From assembly GCF_002551815.1 (NCBI RefSeq), contig NZ_NVPR01000087.1, forward strand, positions 1-46,987: 46,987 bases of DNA. Direction: 5' to 3'. The stretch comes from Bacillus sp. AFS098217. Lineage in GTDB: Bacteria; Bacillota; Bacilli; Bacillales; Bacillaceae_G. Below are positions 26,368 through 36,124 of the stretch, one piece after another. Each line of letters starts with the position of its first letter. Within the stretch, counting starts at the first letter, position 1. The notes under the pieces are model-generated. The model ran no database searches and was not told the DNA's origin. It saw only the letters and a program-made list of their open reading frames with translations. A program made the position numbers and the translations under genes.

Positions 26368-27792
26368 TCAATTAACCTGTAATACTTGACTTTCTAAATG
26401 CGTAAGTGCGTAATCAAGCGCATCGATTGCTTTATCAATATCCTCATTACTTATATTTAGTGATGTTCCAAAGCGAAGTGTATTTGGCATTACCCCACCA
26501 ATTAACACTCCCTTTTCAATCGCCTTCGATCTGATAATATTAGAGGGAAAAGTACTTGGATCTGCTTCATGAGTAAAGTTTCTATCTATTTCAACAAATG
26601 GTGTCATCTTCTCATCCTTGACAAGTTCTACAAGCCAAAGGACTCCGTACCCAGCTATTTGTCCAATAGATCGATGTTTTCCTTTTAACTCTAGTAGTCT
26701 TTGTTTAATATAACGCCCTGCCGCTGCTGCTTTTTCTACTAAATTTTCTTCAATTATATATTCTAAATTCGCACATACAGCAGCCATAGCAATTGGATGC
26801 CCTGAATACGTAGAAACTGTCTCCCATCGGTACTGGTCCATAAACTCTGCAATTTCTTTACTCACAACTACAGCACCCGCCGGAATAGCCGAACTCGAAA
26901 TCCCTTTAGCGAGTGATATAATATCAGGCTCCACCCCATAATGTTGGTATGCAAACCATTCGCCGGTTCTACCAAACCCTGTTAGCACTTCATCTGCAAT
27001 CCATAAAATATCAAGTTCTTTTGTCATTTGACGAATTTGTGGAATATATTCATCTGGCGGCTGAACAGAGCCTGCTCCTTGTGTAACTTCGGTAATAATT
27101 GCCGCAACTTGTTCAGGTCCTTGATTCTCAATCATACGCCTTGTATATTTTACACAAGCCAACTCGCCGTTCTCATCTTGACAAGAACCATACTTATGTC
27201 CAAGTGAGCACCTCATGCAATTTGGTGCAGGCGCTACAGCAACTAACCCGCTATCTTGAGCTGGTACATGCTGTGGACGCGAATTTGGATTGGATTCTGT
27301 GACACCGCTTTTGCTCCCTTTTAATCTTGTCACTGAAGAAGAACCTTTTGTCCAGCCGTGATAAGCATACTCTCGCGTTATAACCAGTGATCGATTTTTA
27401 TATAGTCTAGCAATCATAAGTGCTGTCTCCACCGCTTCGCTCCCAGTAGAAACAAAGCGGACTTTCCCAGGCCAACTTTCATTTCCAAGTACATCTTCAA
27501 TAATCATTTTAGCCGCTTTTGCTTTATAATCTGTCGTATAAGCATCTTGTAAAAAACCATATCGATCTAATGCATCTTTAATTGCATTATTTATTTTTTC
27601 ATTTCTTTGACCAGCATTTACACAATATAATTGATTAAAACAATCTAATAAGCGTGTACCATCCGGTAAAATGAGGTAATCTCCTTCTGTAGTCGCAATT
27701 GGAATTGGCTCATATTCTTCCTGTGTAGAAAATGTTCTCATAATATATTTTTTATCCCATTCAACTACTTGTTGCCAATCAATTTTACTCAT
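26368..27792 (-). CDS. Class III (omega) aminotransferase
   Basis: A 474-residue PLP-dependent class III aminotransferase (GABA/omega-amino acid type). Conserved segments: VRFVSTGSEAVETALMIARLY (phosphate-binding GSEA), YAYHGWT, the Asp-containing LWIADEVLTGFGRTGEWFA and the PLP lysine in ISLAKGISSSAIP. An insertion with four cysteines (CMRCSLGHKYGSCQDENGELAC, split here as CMRC, SC and AC) suggests a small metal site, seen in some taurine- or beta-alanine-type enzymes. It stands between an aldehyde dehydrogenase and a permease gene, the classical pair for converting a primary amine to aldehyde and then acid. The true amine is unknown. Confidence 0.85.
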   Translation of the reverse strand: MSKIDWQQVVEWDKKYIMRTFSTQEEYEPIPIATTEGDYLILPDGTRLLDCFNQLYCVNAGQRNEKINNAIKDALDRYGFLQDAYTTDYKAKAAKMIIEDVLGNESWPGKVRFVSTGSEAVETALMIARLYKNRSLVITREYAYHGWTKGSSSVTRLKGSKSGVTESNPNSRPQHVPAQDSGLVAVAPAPNCMRCSLGHKYGSCQDENGELACVKYTRRMIENQGPEQVAAIITEVTQGAGSVQPPDEYIPQIRQMTKELDILWIADEVLTGFGRTGEWFAYQHYGVEPDIISLAKGISSSAIPAGAVVVSKEIAEFMDQYRWETVSTYSGHPIAMAAVCANLEYIIEENLVEKAAAAGRYIKQRLLELKGKHRSIGQIAGYGVLWLVELVKDEKMTPFVEIDRNFTHEADPSTFPSNIIRSKAIEKGVLIGGVMPNTLRFGTSLNISNEDIDKAIDALDYALTHLESQVLQVN

Positions 27793-27880
27793 ATCATTTT
27801 CCCCCTCTTTTTGTTGATCAAATGATACATATATAATTTTGCCCCGCTATAGCAAATATATATTTTTTTGATATCCCTCT

Positions 27881-29353
27881 TTATCCCCCATACCAATTTA
27901 AAGCTCTTTCATTCAAATCGACCCAAACGTGTTTTGTTTGCGTATACATATCCATTGCTTGTACACCTAATTCTCGGCCAAATCCACTTTGCTTCGTGCC
28001 TCCAAATGGTGCTGCACTATCTAAAAAGCTATACGTATTTACCCACACTGTTCCTGCCTTTATTCCGCGCGCCATGCGATGAGCACGTTTTAAATCATTT
28101 GTCCATACACCAGAAGCAAGACCATATACCGTATCATTTGCCTTAGCAAGCGCATCCGCTTCATCTTTAAACCGAATAACTGATACAAATGGACCGAAAA
28201 TTTCCTCACGAGCGATGGTCATTTCGTTTCTAACATTCTCAAAAATGGTTGGGGTAAAATAATATCCATCACCAGCTTCTGTATATCGCTTACCACCTGT
28301 TACTAGATTCGCCCCTTCATCAAGTCCAGCTGCTACGTATTGTTCAATCTGCTGCAGCTGCTTTTCTGAAACTTGTGGTCCCATTTGTGTAGTTCCTTCA
28401 AGAGGATTACCGACACGAATAGACTGTGCTTTTTTTACAAACAGGTCCATAAATTTATCGTAAATTGATTCTTGGACAAATAACCTTGAACCTGCCGCAC
28501 ATACTTGTCCTTGTGCAAAATAAATACCAAATGCAGACATGTTCACTGCATCTTCCAAGTTCGCATCCTCAAAAACAATATTCGGTGATTTCCCGCCAAG
28601 CTCTAATGATAGCGGTTTCAAATTTTTGCTAGCTGTTTGCATAATGAGTTGTCCTGTACGTGTAGAACCTGTAAATGCGATTTTATCAATCCCTGGATGA
28701 GCTACTAAAGCATCACCAGCCACACTTCCAAAACCAGGTATAACATTTAATACACCATCTGGAATACCGACTTCTTGAAAGATTTTAGCTAGTTCCAAAA
28801 TACTAACTGGCGTTTGTTCCGCTGGTTTAATAACGATTGTATTTCCCGCTGCTAAAGCCGGTGCCAACTTCCACATCGCAAGCATAAGCGGAAAATTCCA
28901 TGGTACGATAGCTCCAATAACTCCTAGTGGCTCTTTTAAAGTGTAATTCAAGCGATTTTTTGGTGAAGTTAACGTTTCTCCCTGTACTTTATTCGCTAAG
29001 CCGGCATAAAACTCTAATACATCAATCGTTGCTGGCATAGCAATAAATTTCGTTTCATTAATAGGCAAACCATTATCCATTGATTCTACTTCAGCAAGAA
29101 AGTCTAACTTATCTCTCATTTTTAGCGCCGCTCGATATAAAAGCCGGCCTCGATCACTAGGATCCATATCGGACCAACCCCCTGATTCAAAGGCATTTCG
29201 AGCGGCCTTGACTGCTAAATCAACATCTTCCTTACCAGCTTCTGATACAACCGCATTCACTTTACCTGTACCAGGATTAATCGATTCAAATGTTTTACCA
29301 GACACTGCATCTACCCATTTTCCGCCTATAAATAACTGATATGCTTTCACCAT
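27881..29353 (-). CDS. NAD(P)-dependent aldehyde dehydrogenase
   Basis: A 490-residue ALDH that oxidises an aldehyde to the acid. The motifs are complete: VPWNFPLMLAMWKLAPALAAGNT, FTGSTRTGQ (cofactor), the catalytic Glu in LELGGKSPN, the catalytic Cys in FAQGQVCAAGSR, and EEIFGPFVSVI. It resembles the DhaS/betaine-aldehyde dehydrogenase group. GGGAGGGATT precedes the ATG. With the downstream aminotransferase and permease it forms a likely amine-catabolism unit; the AraC-type gene upstream is the obvious regulator. The 257 bp between them contain no further ORF. Confidence 0.92.
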   Translation of the reverse strand: MVKAYQLFIGGKWVDAVSGKTFESINPGTGKVNAVVSEAGKEDVDLAVKAARNAFESGGWSDMDPSDRGRLLYRAALKMRDKLDFLAEVESMDNGLPINETKFIAMPATIDVLEFYAGLANKVQGETLTSPKNRLNYTLKEPLGVIGAIVPWNFPLMLAMWKLAPALAAGNTIVIKPAEQTPVSILELAKIFQEVGIPDGVLNVIPGFGSVAGDALVAHPGIDKIAFTGSTRTGQLIMQTASKNLKPLSLELGGKSPNIVFEDANLEDAVNMSAFGIYFAQGQVCAAGSRLFVQESIYDKFMDLFVKKAQSIRVGNPLEGTTQMGPQVSEKQLQQIEQYVAAGLDEGANLVTGGKRYTEAGDGYYFTPTIFENVRNEMTIAREEIFGPFVSVIRFKDEADALAKANDTVYGLASGVWTNDLKRAHRMARGIKAGTVWVNTYSFLDSAAPFGGTKQSGFGRELGVQAMDMYTQTKHVWVDLNERALNWYGG

Positions 29354-29610
29354 GTAATCCCTCCCTGATATATACCTTTAAAAACACATACCCTATGTTT
29401 CAATTGATATATTTATGCTTGATTACAGTCTGCGTACACATAATTATGAACGCCTCATCTCCAAAAACTCATCTCCTTTCCTCATAGCATGACAGTTCTA
29501 TAACTGACTGGTGATGACTTTTATCTAAAACTAAGAAAATAATATCGAATTGCGCTTTATATTTATTGTAAAAAACGGAACATTCTGATAATTTTTCACT
29601 TAATTAACTC

Positions 29611-30531
29611 TTAATCAGAATATAACTTCCCAGAAAACTTCTCTACAAATTCATTTGGTGTTAAGGAGCCAAAATTTTTAAATTCATTTATTAAATGTGC
29701 TTGATCATAATAGCCGTTTTCATTAATAACATCCCATACAGTAAAATTTTTCATTTTGATTAGCATATTTAAAGAAGATTGATATCTAACGATTTTACTA
29801 AATAGTTTTGGTGAGATCCCGATATATTCTTCAAATTGCTTGCGTATATATCTTGTCGAATACCCAATATCTTTCGCCAACTGATTCATATTTACATTCC
29901 CTTTTGAAGCATAAATCTTGTTTAACGCTTGTCCTATAGCGTTCTCCGAAACACCAGATGTAAAAATTACATGGCCAATTAATTCTTTAAATAAACGTAT
30001 CCTTTCTTGAAATCCCTTTGCATATATTAATTTTTCTACAGCCGTACCATGAATGGAAAACATATCAATTAACGGTACTTCTTTATCTACTATCTCTTTT
30101 ATTGTATAGTTTGACTGAATCATTTCTTGATTAGGAAGAAATCTTACACCAAAATATTCACTATCCGCATGCAAACAAATTGTCCTACTACGAATTACAC
30201 TCCCACACATATTGGCAAAAAACTTCTGTTCATTACAACAAAACAATATATCCATACATCCATCGGGAATAACTGAAACGGAATGAAGCAAATCTTTTTT
30301 TAAGCGAAATTGATAAAATAGTAGTACCGTTTGATTGAATATATTTTTTTCTTTATGTTCGATATAATAATCTGTTTGCACTTCAAATTCAGGCTGAAAC
30401 GGAAAATATTTATAGGCTTTCAAATTCGGAAAATCACGCAATCCTCTTCCCCCCCTGTAAAGATTGTTGTTTTCTTTACGATTAAAGCTTAACGACTCCT
30501 TATACAACGCTCTATGTTCTGTTCCCCGCAT
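29611..30531 (-). CDS. AraC-family transcriptional regulator
   Basis: A 306-residue regulator. The C-terminal ~100 residues form the two-helix-turn-helix AraC/XylS domain: NMNQLAKDIGYSTRYIRKQFEEYIGISPKLFSKIVRYQ, then NGYYDQAHLINEFKNFGSLTPNEF. The N-terminal 180 residues form a beta-rich sensor domain of the DUF6597 type (VSVIPDGCMDILF, then GVRFLPNQ). It lies directly upstream of, and in the same direction as, the aldehyde dehydrogenase gene and most likely activates that cluster in response to its substrate. The first ~35 residues are polar and atypical; a later in-frame start is possible. Confidence 0.85.
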   Translation of the reverse strand: MRGTEHRALYKESLSFNRKENNNLYRGGRGLRDFPNLKAYKYFPFQPEFEVQTDYYIEHKEKNIFNQTVLLFYQFRLKKDLLHSVSVIPDGCMDILFCCNEQKFFANMCGSVIRSRTICLHADSEYFGVRFLPNQEMIQSNYTIKEIVDKEVPLIDMFSIHGTAVEKLIYAKGFQERIRLFKELIGHVIFTSGVSENAIGQALNKIYASKGNVNMNQLAKDIGYSTRYIRKQFEEYIGISPKLFSKIVRYQSSLNMLIKMKNFTVWDVINENGYYDQAHLINEFKNFGSLTPNEFVEKFSGKLYSD

Positions 30532-30606
30532 CTTCTTGTTTCTAAATTTTACTATTCATAACTTTCTAGAATCAATATAAACTTTCCGTCTTACCTTTAA
30601 ACACCG

Positions 30607-30638
30607 AAAAAGGTGTTACGACTAAACGTAACACCTTC
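30607..30638 (-). terminator. Terminator after the truncated topB
   Basis: AAAAAGGTGTTACG and CGTAACACCTT form an 11-bp stem with loop ACTAAA and a T-run on the minus strand, 3 bp past the stop codon of the truncated topB. Confidence 0.85.
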
Positions 30639-30640
30639 TC

Positions 30641-32450
30641 TCATTTTTCAAACACAAAATTAATTTTATTCTCTTTCCACTCTAACTTCGCATCAAATGT
30701 TTTATCATTCTTTTTAAAGCCCTTGATTAAATCTGTCTGTTCACCTTTTAATAGCTTGCTCATGTTCTTTTGTGAAATGGTTTTCCCTAGTATTTTTTTT
30801 GAAATCGTGAAATCGCATTGCGTGGTATTATAGTTCGAACAGCCATAGAAAGTCGACTTATCAATAACATCCCCATCGCATTTTTTGCACTTCCCTACTT
30901 TTTTACCTATTGTGAATTTTGAGCCGTTACGTTCAATCGACTCTACGTGCAATCCGGTAAAATCCCACTTCTCAGACATTTCAATCGCATCTTCAATGAT
31001 TTTCGCTGATAACTTTTTCGTTTGTTCCATAAAAGTTGCTGGCGAAGCTGTACCTTCTCCAATTTCAGCAAGGCGCTGCTCCCACTTCGCTGTCATTTCA
31101 GGTGAAGCCAAAATTTTATCACCGATTGCAGTAATTAGCACTTTCCCTTTATCCGTTGCGTACACTTGGTTCTTCTTCACATCAATGTACTTACGATCTT
31201 TCAGCATTGTAATGATACCTGCACGAGTCGCCTCCGTGCCTAAACCTTCTGTCTTCTTTAACACTTTCTCAAGTTCTTCATTATCCAAATACTTCCCAGC
31301 GGTCTTCATTAGCGTAATAAGTTGTCCTTCTGTGTAACGCTTTGGCGGCTGTGTTTTTCCTTCTTTCACTTTCACCTTTACAACCTTTCCTTGTTCACCT
31401 TCTTCAACAATTGGAAGAATTGTTTCATCTTCTTTATCATCTTGGAAAATAACTTTACGCCAACCTTCTTGAATTTGTTGCTTCCCTTTTGAGACAAATT
31501 CAGCACGTTCATCTACAAGCGTCGTTATTGTTGTATAGTCAAAAATAGCAACGTCATAATGCGCTGCAATAAGTCTTCTCACAATCATATCGTAAATTTT
31601 CTTTTCATCGCCAGATAATTTACTTGGATTTGTGACTTGCTCTGTCGGAATAATTGCATAGTGATCCGTCACTTTTTTCTCATTTACATACCGCTTATTA
31701 TTCATAATAGAATCAATTGGTGCTGGTAATAACTCTTTATATTCATCAAATTGGCTTAACTTTTGTAAAATATCAGGAAACGTTGCTGCTTCTCCTTGTG
31801 TTACATAATTAGAATCTGAACGAGGATAGGAAACAATTCCTTTTTGATATAAAGCCTGTGTTATATCAAGCGTCTTTTTTGGTGAAAATTTAAATGCTTT
31901 GTTTGCCGTTGCTTGTAATGATGACAAGTTAAATAGAAATGGTGGCTGAAACTCTTTTCGCTCCGTTTTCATTTCTTTTACTTCAGCCGGTTTATTTTGG
32001 CAAAATGCTGCAATTTTATTTGCCATATTAGGATCTTTTAAGCGGGATTCATTATCTTTCTCCCACTTTCCTTCATATTTCTTTCCTTCTATATTAAAGG
32101 TTGCAAACACTTCCCAAAATGGCTCTGATTTAAAGTTTTCTATTTCTTTTTCACGTTTTACAATTAAAGCTAATGTCGGCGTTTGCACACGACCAGCTGA
32201 AAACACATCATTCATTCCTTTTTTCTTTAACAAAATACTAAATACACGCGATGCGTTCATACCAACTACCCAATCGGCACAGGATCTTGTATAGGCTTCA
32301 TAATACGTATTGATTGTATCTGATTCGTCAAGTAAGTTTTTGAAACCTTGGTAAATAGCTTGTTTCGTTAAAGAAGAAATCCAAAGACGTTTCATCGGTT
32401 TTTGCACGTTACAAAGATTGATAATATTTCGGACAATTAATTCCCCTTCG
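30641..32450 (-). pseudogene. topB: Truncated DNA topoisomerase III (TOPRIM domain lost)
   Basis: Encodes a topoisomerase III from the TOPRIM 'EGE' motif onward. The in-frame homology begins with EGELIVRNIINLCNVQKPMKRLW and runs to the normal end. The catalytic Tyr segment GIVSYPRSDSNYV and the C-terminal CKKCDGDVIDKSTFYGCSNY zinc region are intact. Missing are roughly the first 112 residues, including the metal-binding Glu and Asp residues, so strand cleavage chemistry should be lost. Just before the breakpoint (about 32450) a stop codon closes the frame and the sequence becomes unrelated and AT-rich. The longest ORF starts at GTG 32407 but has no ribosome site. This is most likely the resident chromosomal topB interrupted by the island to its right. 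Confidence 0.85.
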
Positions 32451-32483
32451 CATATACTTACTTAATATATTGTATAAACTAAA

Positions 32484-32514
32484 GCAATCCCTTTAGTTTC
32501 ATGGGATTGCTCTA
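32484..32514. terminator. Terminator-like hairpin at the island boundary
   Basis: AGCAATCCC ... GGGATTGCT (loop TTTAGTTTCAT) lies 35 bp beyond the topB breakpoint. The rest of 32451-32675 is AT-rich and without an ORF; it includes the sequence after the ATPase stop codon. Confidence 0.5.
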
Positions 32515-32675
32515 GCAATATATCCTAAATACACTTTACACAATTAATTTAATTTAATTCCTTCTTTTAATATTCACTTAACAGATTTATGTAGTTTAAA
32601 TTAAATGTTTTTTACACACCCAAATGTTAATTAAAGAAAATTTAGTTTATAAAAAATGCAAAAAGCTTTTTCAAA

Positions 32676-35546
32676 TTATGGTGTTACTAAACATTCCTCT
32701 ATCTTCAACTTAACTTCCGTCTCATTTAAAGCAGGAAATTTTATTAATACTGGTTTATTTTGAACTTCATTTCTTTCATTAAAGAATGTTGGACCATTTT
32801 CATCATATGAATGATAATGAATTACCGATATATTAAACATTTGAAATTTCTTTTTTATCATCTCATAAAATATTGAATTATGTGTTGAAACAAAAAATTG
32901 CTTCATTAAGCCATCCCGAAATGCCATTGCCCTTAATAAATCAATAAAAGCCATCATGTTTAAATCATCCATACTCTGAATTGGATCATCCATACATAGA
33001 AAATCTAACGATGTCCATTTTTGTTCGATCGCCATAGCCAAAAATAGTGACAATGCCAATGCTCGCATTTGTGCAGAACTATATATATAACTTGGATTAC
33101 TTCTAATATTTTCTTCTGTAATAACATTGAATATCAATTTGTACGCGTTATATCTCTTGTCTCTTTGTACTTCTATTTTCTTATATAAAGGATGTGAATT
33201 AATCTTAGAATATATTTGCTGAACAAGACTAAATAATTCATCTATTGCTGCTGCATTTAATTTATCTATTGTATTTGGAACATTATTAATTATCTCGTTC
33301 AAAATAACAATATTTTTATTTAACTCTTTAACCATCTCGTTATAATTTTTTATTTTCTCTTCTAAAATTGATTCTTCACTTAATTTCGTCGTTAATTTCT
33401 TATACGTATTAATTGCATTCACTTTTACAAGTAAATCTGGTAAAAACTTTTGATTATAACTATTTTCTTCTAATTCGTTATTTAAATTATCAATGTGATC
33501 TTTTATTATAGTTTCAACATCTTTAATCTCCTGATAAATTATATTTTCCGAATACGCTTCATTATAATTATTTATTAATTGATTTATATTGTCTGTCTTT
33601 GTCTCTATATCCGTCATGTAATTTTTCGCTTTTTCTATAAAATCGAAAATTTTCTTTTCATCTTTGACATTCACTATTACTAATAAGTCGTTCTTCTCTA
33701 ATTTTTTCACAGATAAATACTTATTTATTTTTCCCAAAAGAATTTCCGGATTATCATTTATTGTAAGGTTGTATTTCAACAAAGTTTGTTTTATACTTTC
33801 AAATATTTTATTTAAGTTATTAATTTCTGTTTCAAGATTTATTCTCTTTGTATATAAAGCCGTTATTTCTTCTTGATAGATTTTCAATTGACTGCTATAT
33901 CTATTCATATAATCTTTAAATAAAACGAATTGCTCTTCCAATTGTACATTAAAGGATTCTATACTCTTATAAATCCCCTCAATATTTTTAGTTATCTTAT
34001 TTTTTTGATTAACTACTTTTGATATATTTATAAAATCTGTTTCTTTAATTTCTTCAAGATAATTCATTATATGTGTAGCCGTTATATTCTTACTTCCACA
34101 AACTGGACATTCATTAATATCCTCATTATCTACTATATAATCTTTAACAATTATTAATAGTTTTTGAAATTTATCATTTACACTAGATAACTCGTTAATT
34201 ATAATCTCGTTATCTTTCAATATTTGTTGTTCTTTTTCTTTATCTCTATTAGCCTTTTCAGTTTCTTTAAACAACTTATTAATTGTATCTAAACAACTTA
34301 TAACCTTCTCTTTAAAATTCTTATTTAGTATTTGATTATGCATAAATGCAATTAAATTATCATAAGACTTTTCTATTTTACATTCTTCAAATAGCCTTAA
34401 AATTGTATTATACATTTCTTGATAGTCATTATATTGCTGCTGCATATGCTTTATATCAATATTTGTTTGTCTAATATTATCTTGGAGATTAATTAATTTT
34501 AATTGATCTTCCGTTAGATTTTTTACACTTTTAACCAGATATTCTATTTCATCGATTTCACTTATAAGAACAGCAATTTTATTATAATTATTTAGATTAT
34601 CTACCATCTCTTTATTATCATAATAGTTCTTATTTAAATTTTTATAGTTATTATAAATAAGGTTTAGTTGATTCAATTTTACAGATAACTTATTTCCCTT
34701 TTCTAATACCTCTTTATTCATCATATTAATAGATTTTATAGATTCGTCTATATTCGAATTTATATTCAGCTTTGTTTTAAATCGCTGTTGATAAGTTATT
34801 AATAACTGTTCGATTTCTGTCTTATCAATTGACTGCTTATTTAATTCTACTTTTAATGAATTTATTTCTTTATTAACACGCTCTTTCTCAAACATAAGTT
34901 TAGAAATATCACTCTGAATCTCACTAATATCAGAATTCACCATATCCCTTGCAGCTTTAAATTTAGACTCATAAAAATAAAACTGCTCAGTCCCAAGGAT
35001 AGTAGATAATGCGTCATATCTATCTTTATCTTTAGTTTCATTTACAAAATTCAGCATTTTTTCCTGCCCTAAATAATGGGTTAAGTTATACATATTATTT
35101 AATTTATCAGTAGATATTTTATCGTGCCAATCATCATTGATTATTTGTTTGGCTAAATACTCTTCTTCTGGTATCTCTCCTTGATACTCTTCATTATTTA
35201 TAAATAATTTTAACGTATGTTTTCCATAATCCGTCGAATTTTGTGAAGACTGAATTCCTTCTCTTACAATTAAAATTTCTGTATCATTATGTACTATAGA
35301 TAGTTTTATAATTGGTGGGTTTTTAGATAATTGGTTACGTATAAATTTTGTTCGGTTTCTTTCATCACTTGAAATATCATACCTATTTATTTTTCCTGTT
35401 AATCCCCATTCAATTGCATCAAAAAATGAGGTTTTACCATGTCCATTGGGACCATAAATTAAGACCATTTCTGAATCTCTAAATTCAAATATAGTATTAT
35501 TAACAAATCCTCTAAATCCTTGAATCTCAATCTTCTTTATTCTCAT
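32676..35546 (-). CDS. SMC/Rad50-like ABC ATPase of an ABC-three-component system
   Basis: A 956-residue SMC-type ATPase. The N-terminal head has Walker A GPNGHGKT (32-39). Two long coiled-coil stretches (about 190-470 and 490-760, rich in Lys/Glu/Asn/Ile) flank a zinc-hook-like CPVC at 480-483. The C-terminal head has a signature SSAQMRALALSLF (near 820), Walker B LDFLCMDDPIQSMDD (near 848-858) and the H-loop FVSTHNS (near 886). This is the Rad50/RecN-like arrangement of ABC ATPases in nucleic-acid-sensing conflict systems. AAGGAGG is 6 nt before the ATG, which overlaps the end of the middle-component gene by 20 bp. I infer that the ATPase senses invading nucleic acid and triggers the protease/MBL proteins. 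Confidence 0.88.
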   Translation of the reverse strand: MRIKKIEIQGFRGFVNNTIFEFRDSEMVLIYGPNGHGKTSFFDAIEWGLTGKINRYDISSDERNRTKFIRNQLSKNPPIIKLSIVHNDTEILIVREGIQSSQNSTDYGKHTLKLFINNEEYQGEIPEEEYLAKQIINDDWHDKISTDKLNNMYNLTHYLGQEKMLNFVNETKDKDRYDALSTILGTEQFYFYESKFKAARDMVNSDISEIQSDISKLMFEKERVNKEINSLKVELNKQSIDKTEIEQLLITYQQRFKTKLNINSNIDESIKSINMMNKEVLEKGNKLSVKLNQLNLIYNNYKNLNKNYYDNKEMVDNLNNYNKIAVLISEIDEIEYLVKSVKNLTEDQLKLINLQDNIRQTNIDIKHMQQQYNDYQEMYNTILRLFEECKIEKSYDNLIAFMHNQILNKNFKEKVISCLDTINKLFKETEKANRDKEKEQQILKDNEIIINELSSVNDKFQKLLIIVKDYIVDNEDINECPVCGSKNITATHIMNYLEEIKETDFINISKVVNQKNKITKNIEGIYKSIESFNVQLEEQFVLFKDYMNRYSSQLKIYQEEITALYTKRINLETEINNLNKIFESIKQTLLKYNLTINDNPEILLGKINKYLSVKKLEKNDLLVIVNVKDEKKIFDFIEKAKNYMTDIETKTDNINQLINNYNEAYSENIIYQEIKDVETIIKDHIDNLNNELEENSYNQKFLPDLLVKVNAINTYKKLTTKLSEESILEEKIKNYNEMVKELNKNIVILNEIINNVPNTIDKLNAAAIDELFSLVQQIYSKINSHPLYKKIEVQRDKRYNAYKLIFNVITEENIRSNPSYIYSSAQMRALALSLFLAMAIEQKWTSLDFLCMDDPIQSMDDLNMMAFIDLLRAMAFRDGLMKQFFVSTHNSIFYEMIKKKFQMFNISVIHYHSYDENGPTFFNERNEVQNKPVLIKFPALNETEVKLKIEECLVTP

Positions 35547-36087
35547 TATTTTCCTCCTTTTTTAACGAAAATAATTTATAGATTTCTTGTTCTGAATATT
35601 TTTTTCCATTATTAAAAAAGTCTTCTCCTAATTTATGTAGGGATTCTTCTTGTAACTCACTTTTAAGTTGATCAAGAAATTGAGCATGATTAAAAATAAA
35701 ATCCCCTTCTTTTTGTGGTATATCTAAAATAAATGAGAGACTACTACCTAATATTTCATTTGGTGTAAGAATTATTTTTCTAAAAAACATTTTGTTTTTT
35801 TCAATAGATTTTCTATGTGCCACAGAAATCTCTTCATCAATATATAGAACTAGATACATATCCCATCTCAAATCATCCACTATACCACTTAATTTTCTTT
35901 GAAATTTTGTAGCAAATTCAGATTGTGCATGCTCCCAATCCATTAGCAAATCATGAACTTTTTTAAAAACCTTTATACCATATATACCTTGATTACTAAC
36001 AAAAACTTTATCCAAATATTTCAAATCAAGATTTTCTAAAAAATACCCTTCTTTATAACCTCTAAATAAATCGTATAAATTATCCAA
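35527..36087 (-). CDS. ABC-three-component system middle component (putative)
   Basis: A 186-residue alpha/beta protein without catalytic motifs, between the effector-like gene and the ATPase gene. Its place, size and overlap with the ATPase gene are what one expects of the 'middle component' of ABC-3C systems, which joins ATPase to effector. Features include DLRWDMYLVLYIDEE (a strand-rich core), IILTPNEILGSSLSFILDIPQ and a charged C-terminal tail. The start is TTG with CAGGAGT 5-6 nt upstream. The family assignment rests on context and general resemblance. Confidence 0.6.
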   Translation of the reverse strand: MDNLYDLFRGYKEGYFLENLDLKYLDKVFVSNQGIYGIKVFKKVHDLLMDWEHAQSEFATKFQRKLSGIVDDLRWDMYLVLYIDEEISVAHRKSIEKNKMFFRKIILTPNEILGSSLSFILDIPQKEGDFIFNHAQFLDQLKSELQEESLHKLGEDFFNNGKKYSEQEIYKLFSLKKEENNENKED

Positions 36088-36124
36088 TTTTACTCCTGCC
36101 CCTCAAAACTAAGTTTTTTATACT

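Noticed and set aside
30641-32407. Treating the truncated topB as a functional shorter topoisomerase
   Set aside because: It lacks the TOPRIM acidic residues needed for metal binding and has no ribosome site at its apparent GTG start.
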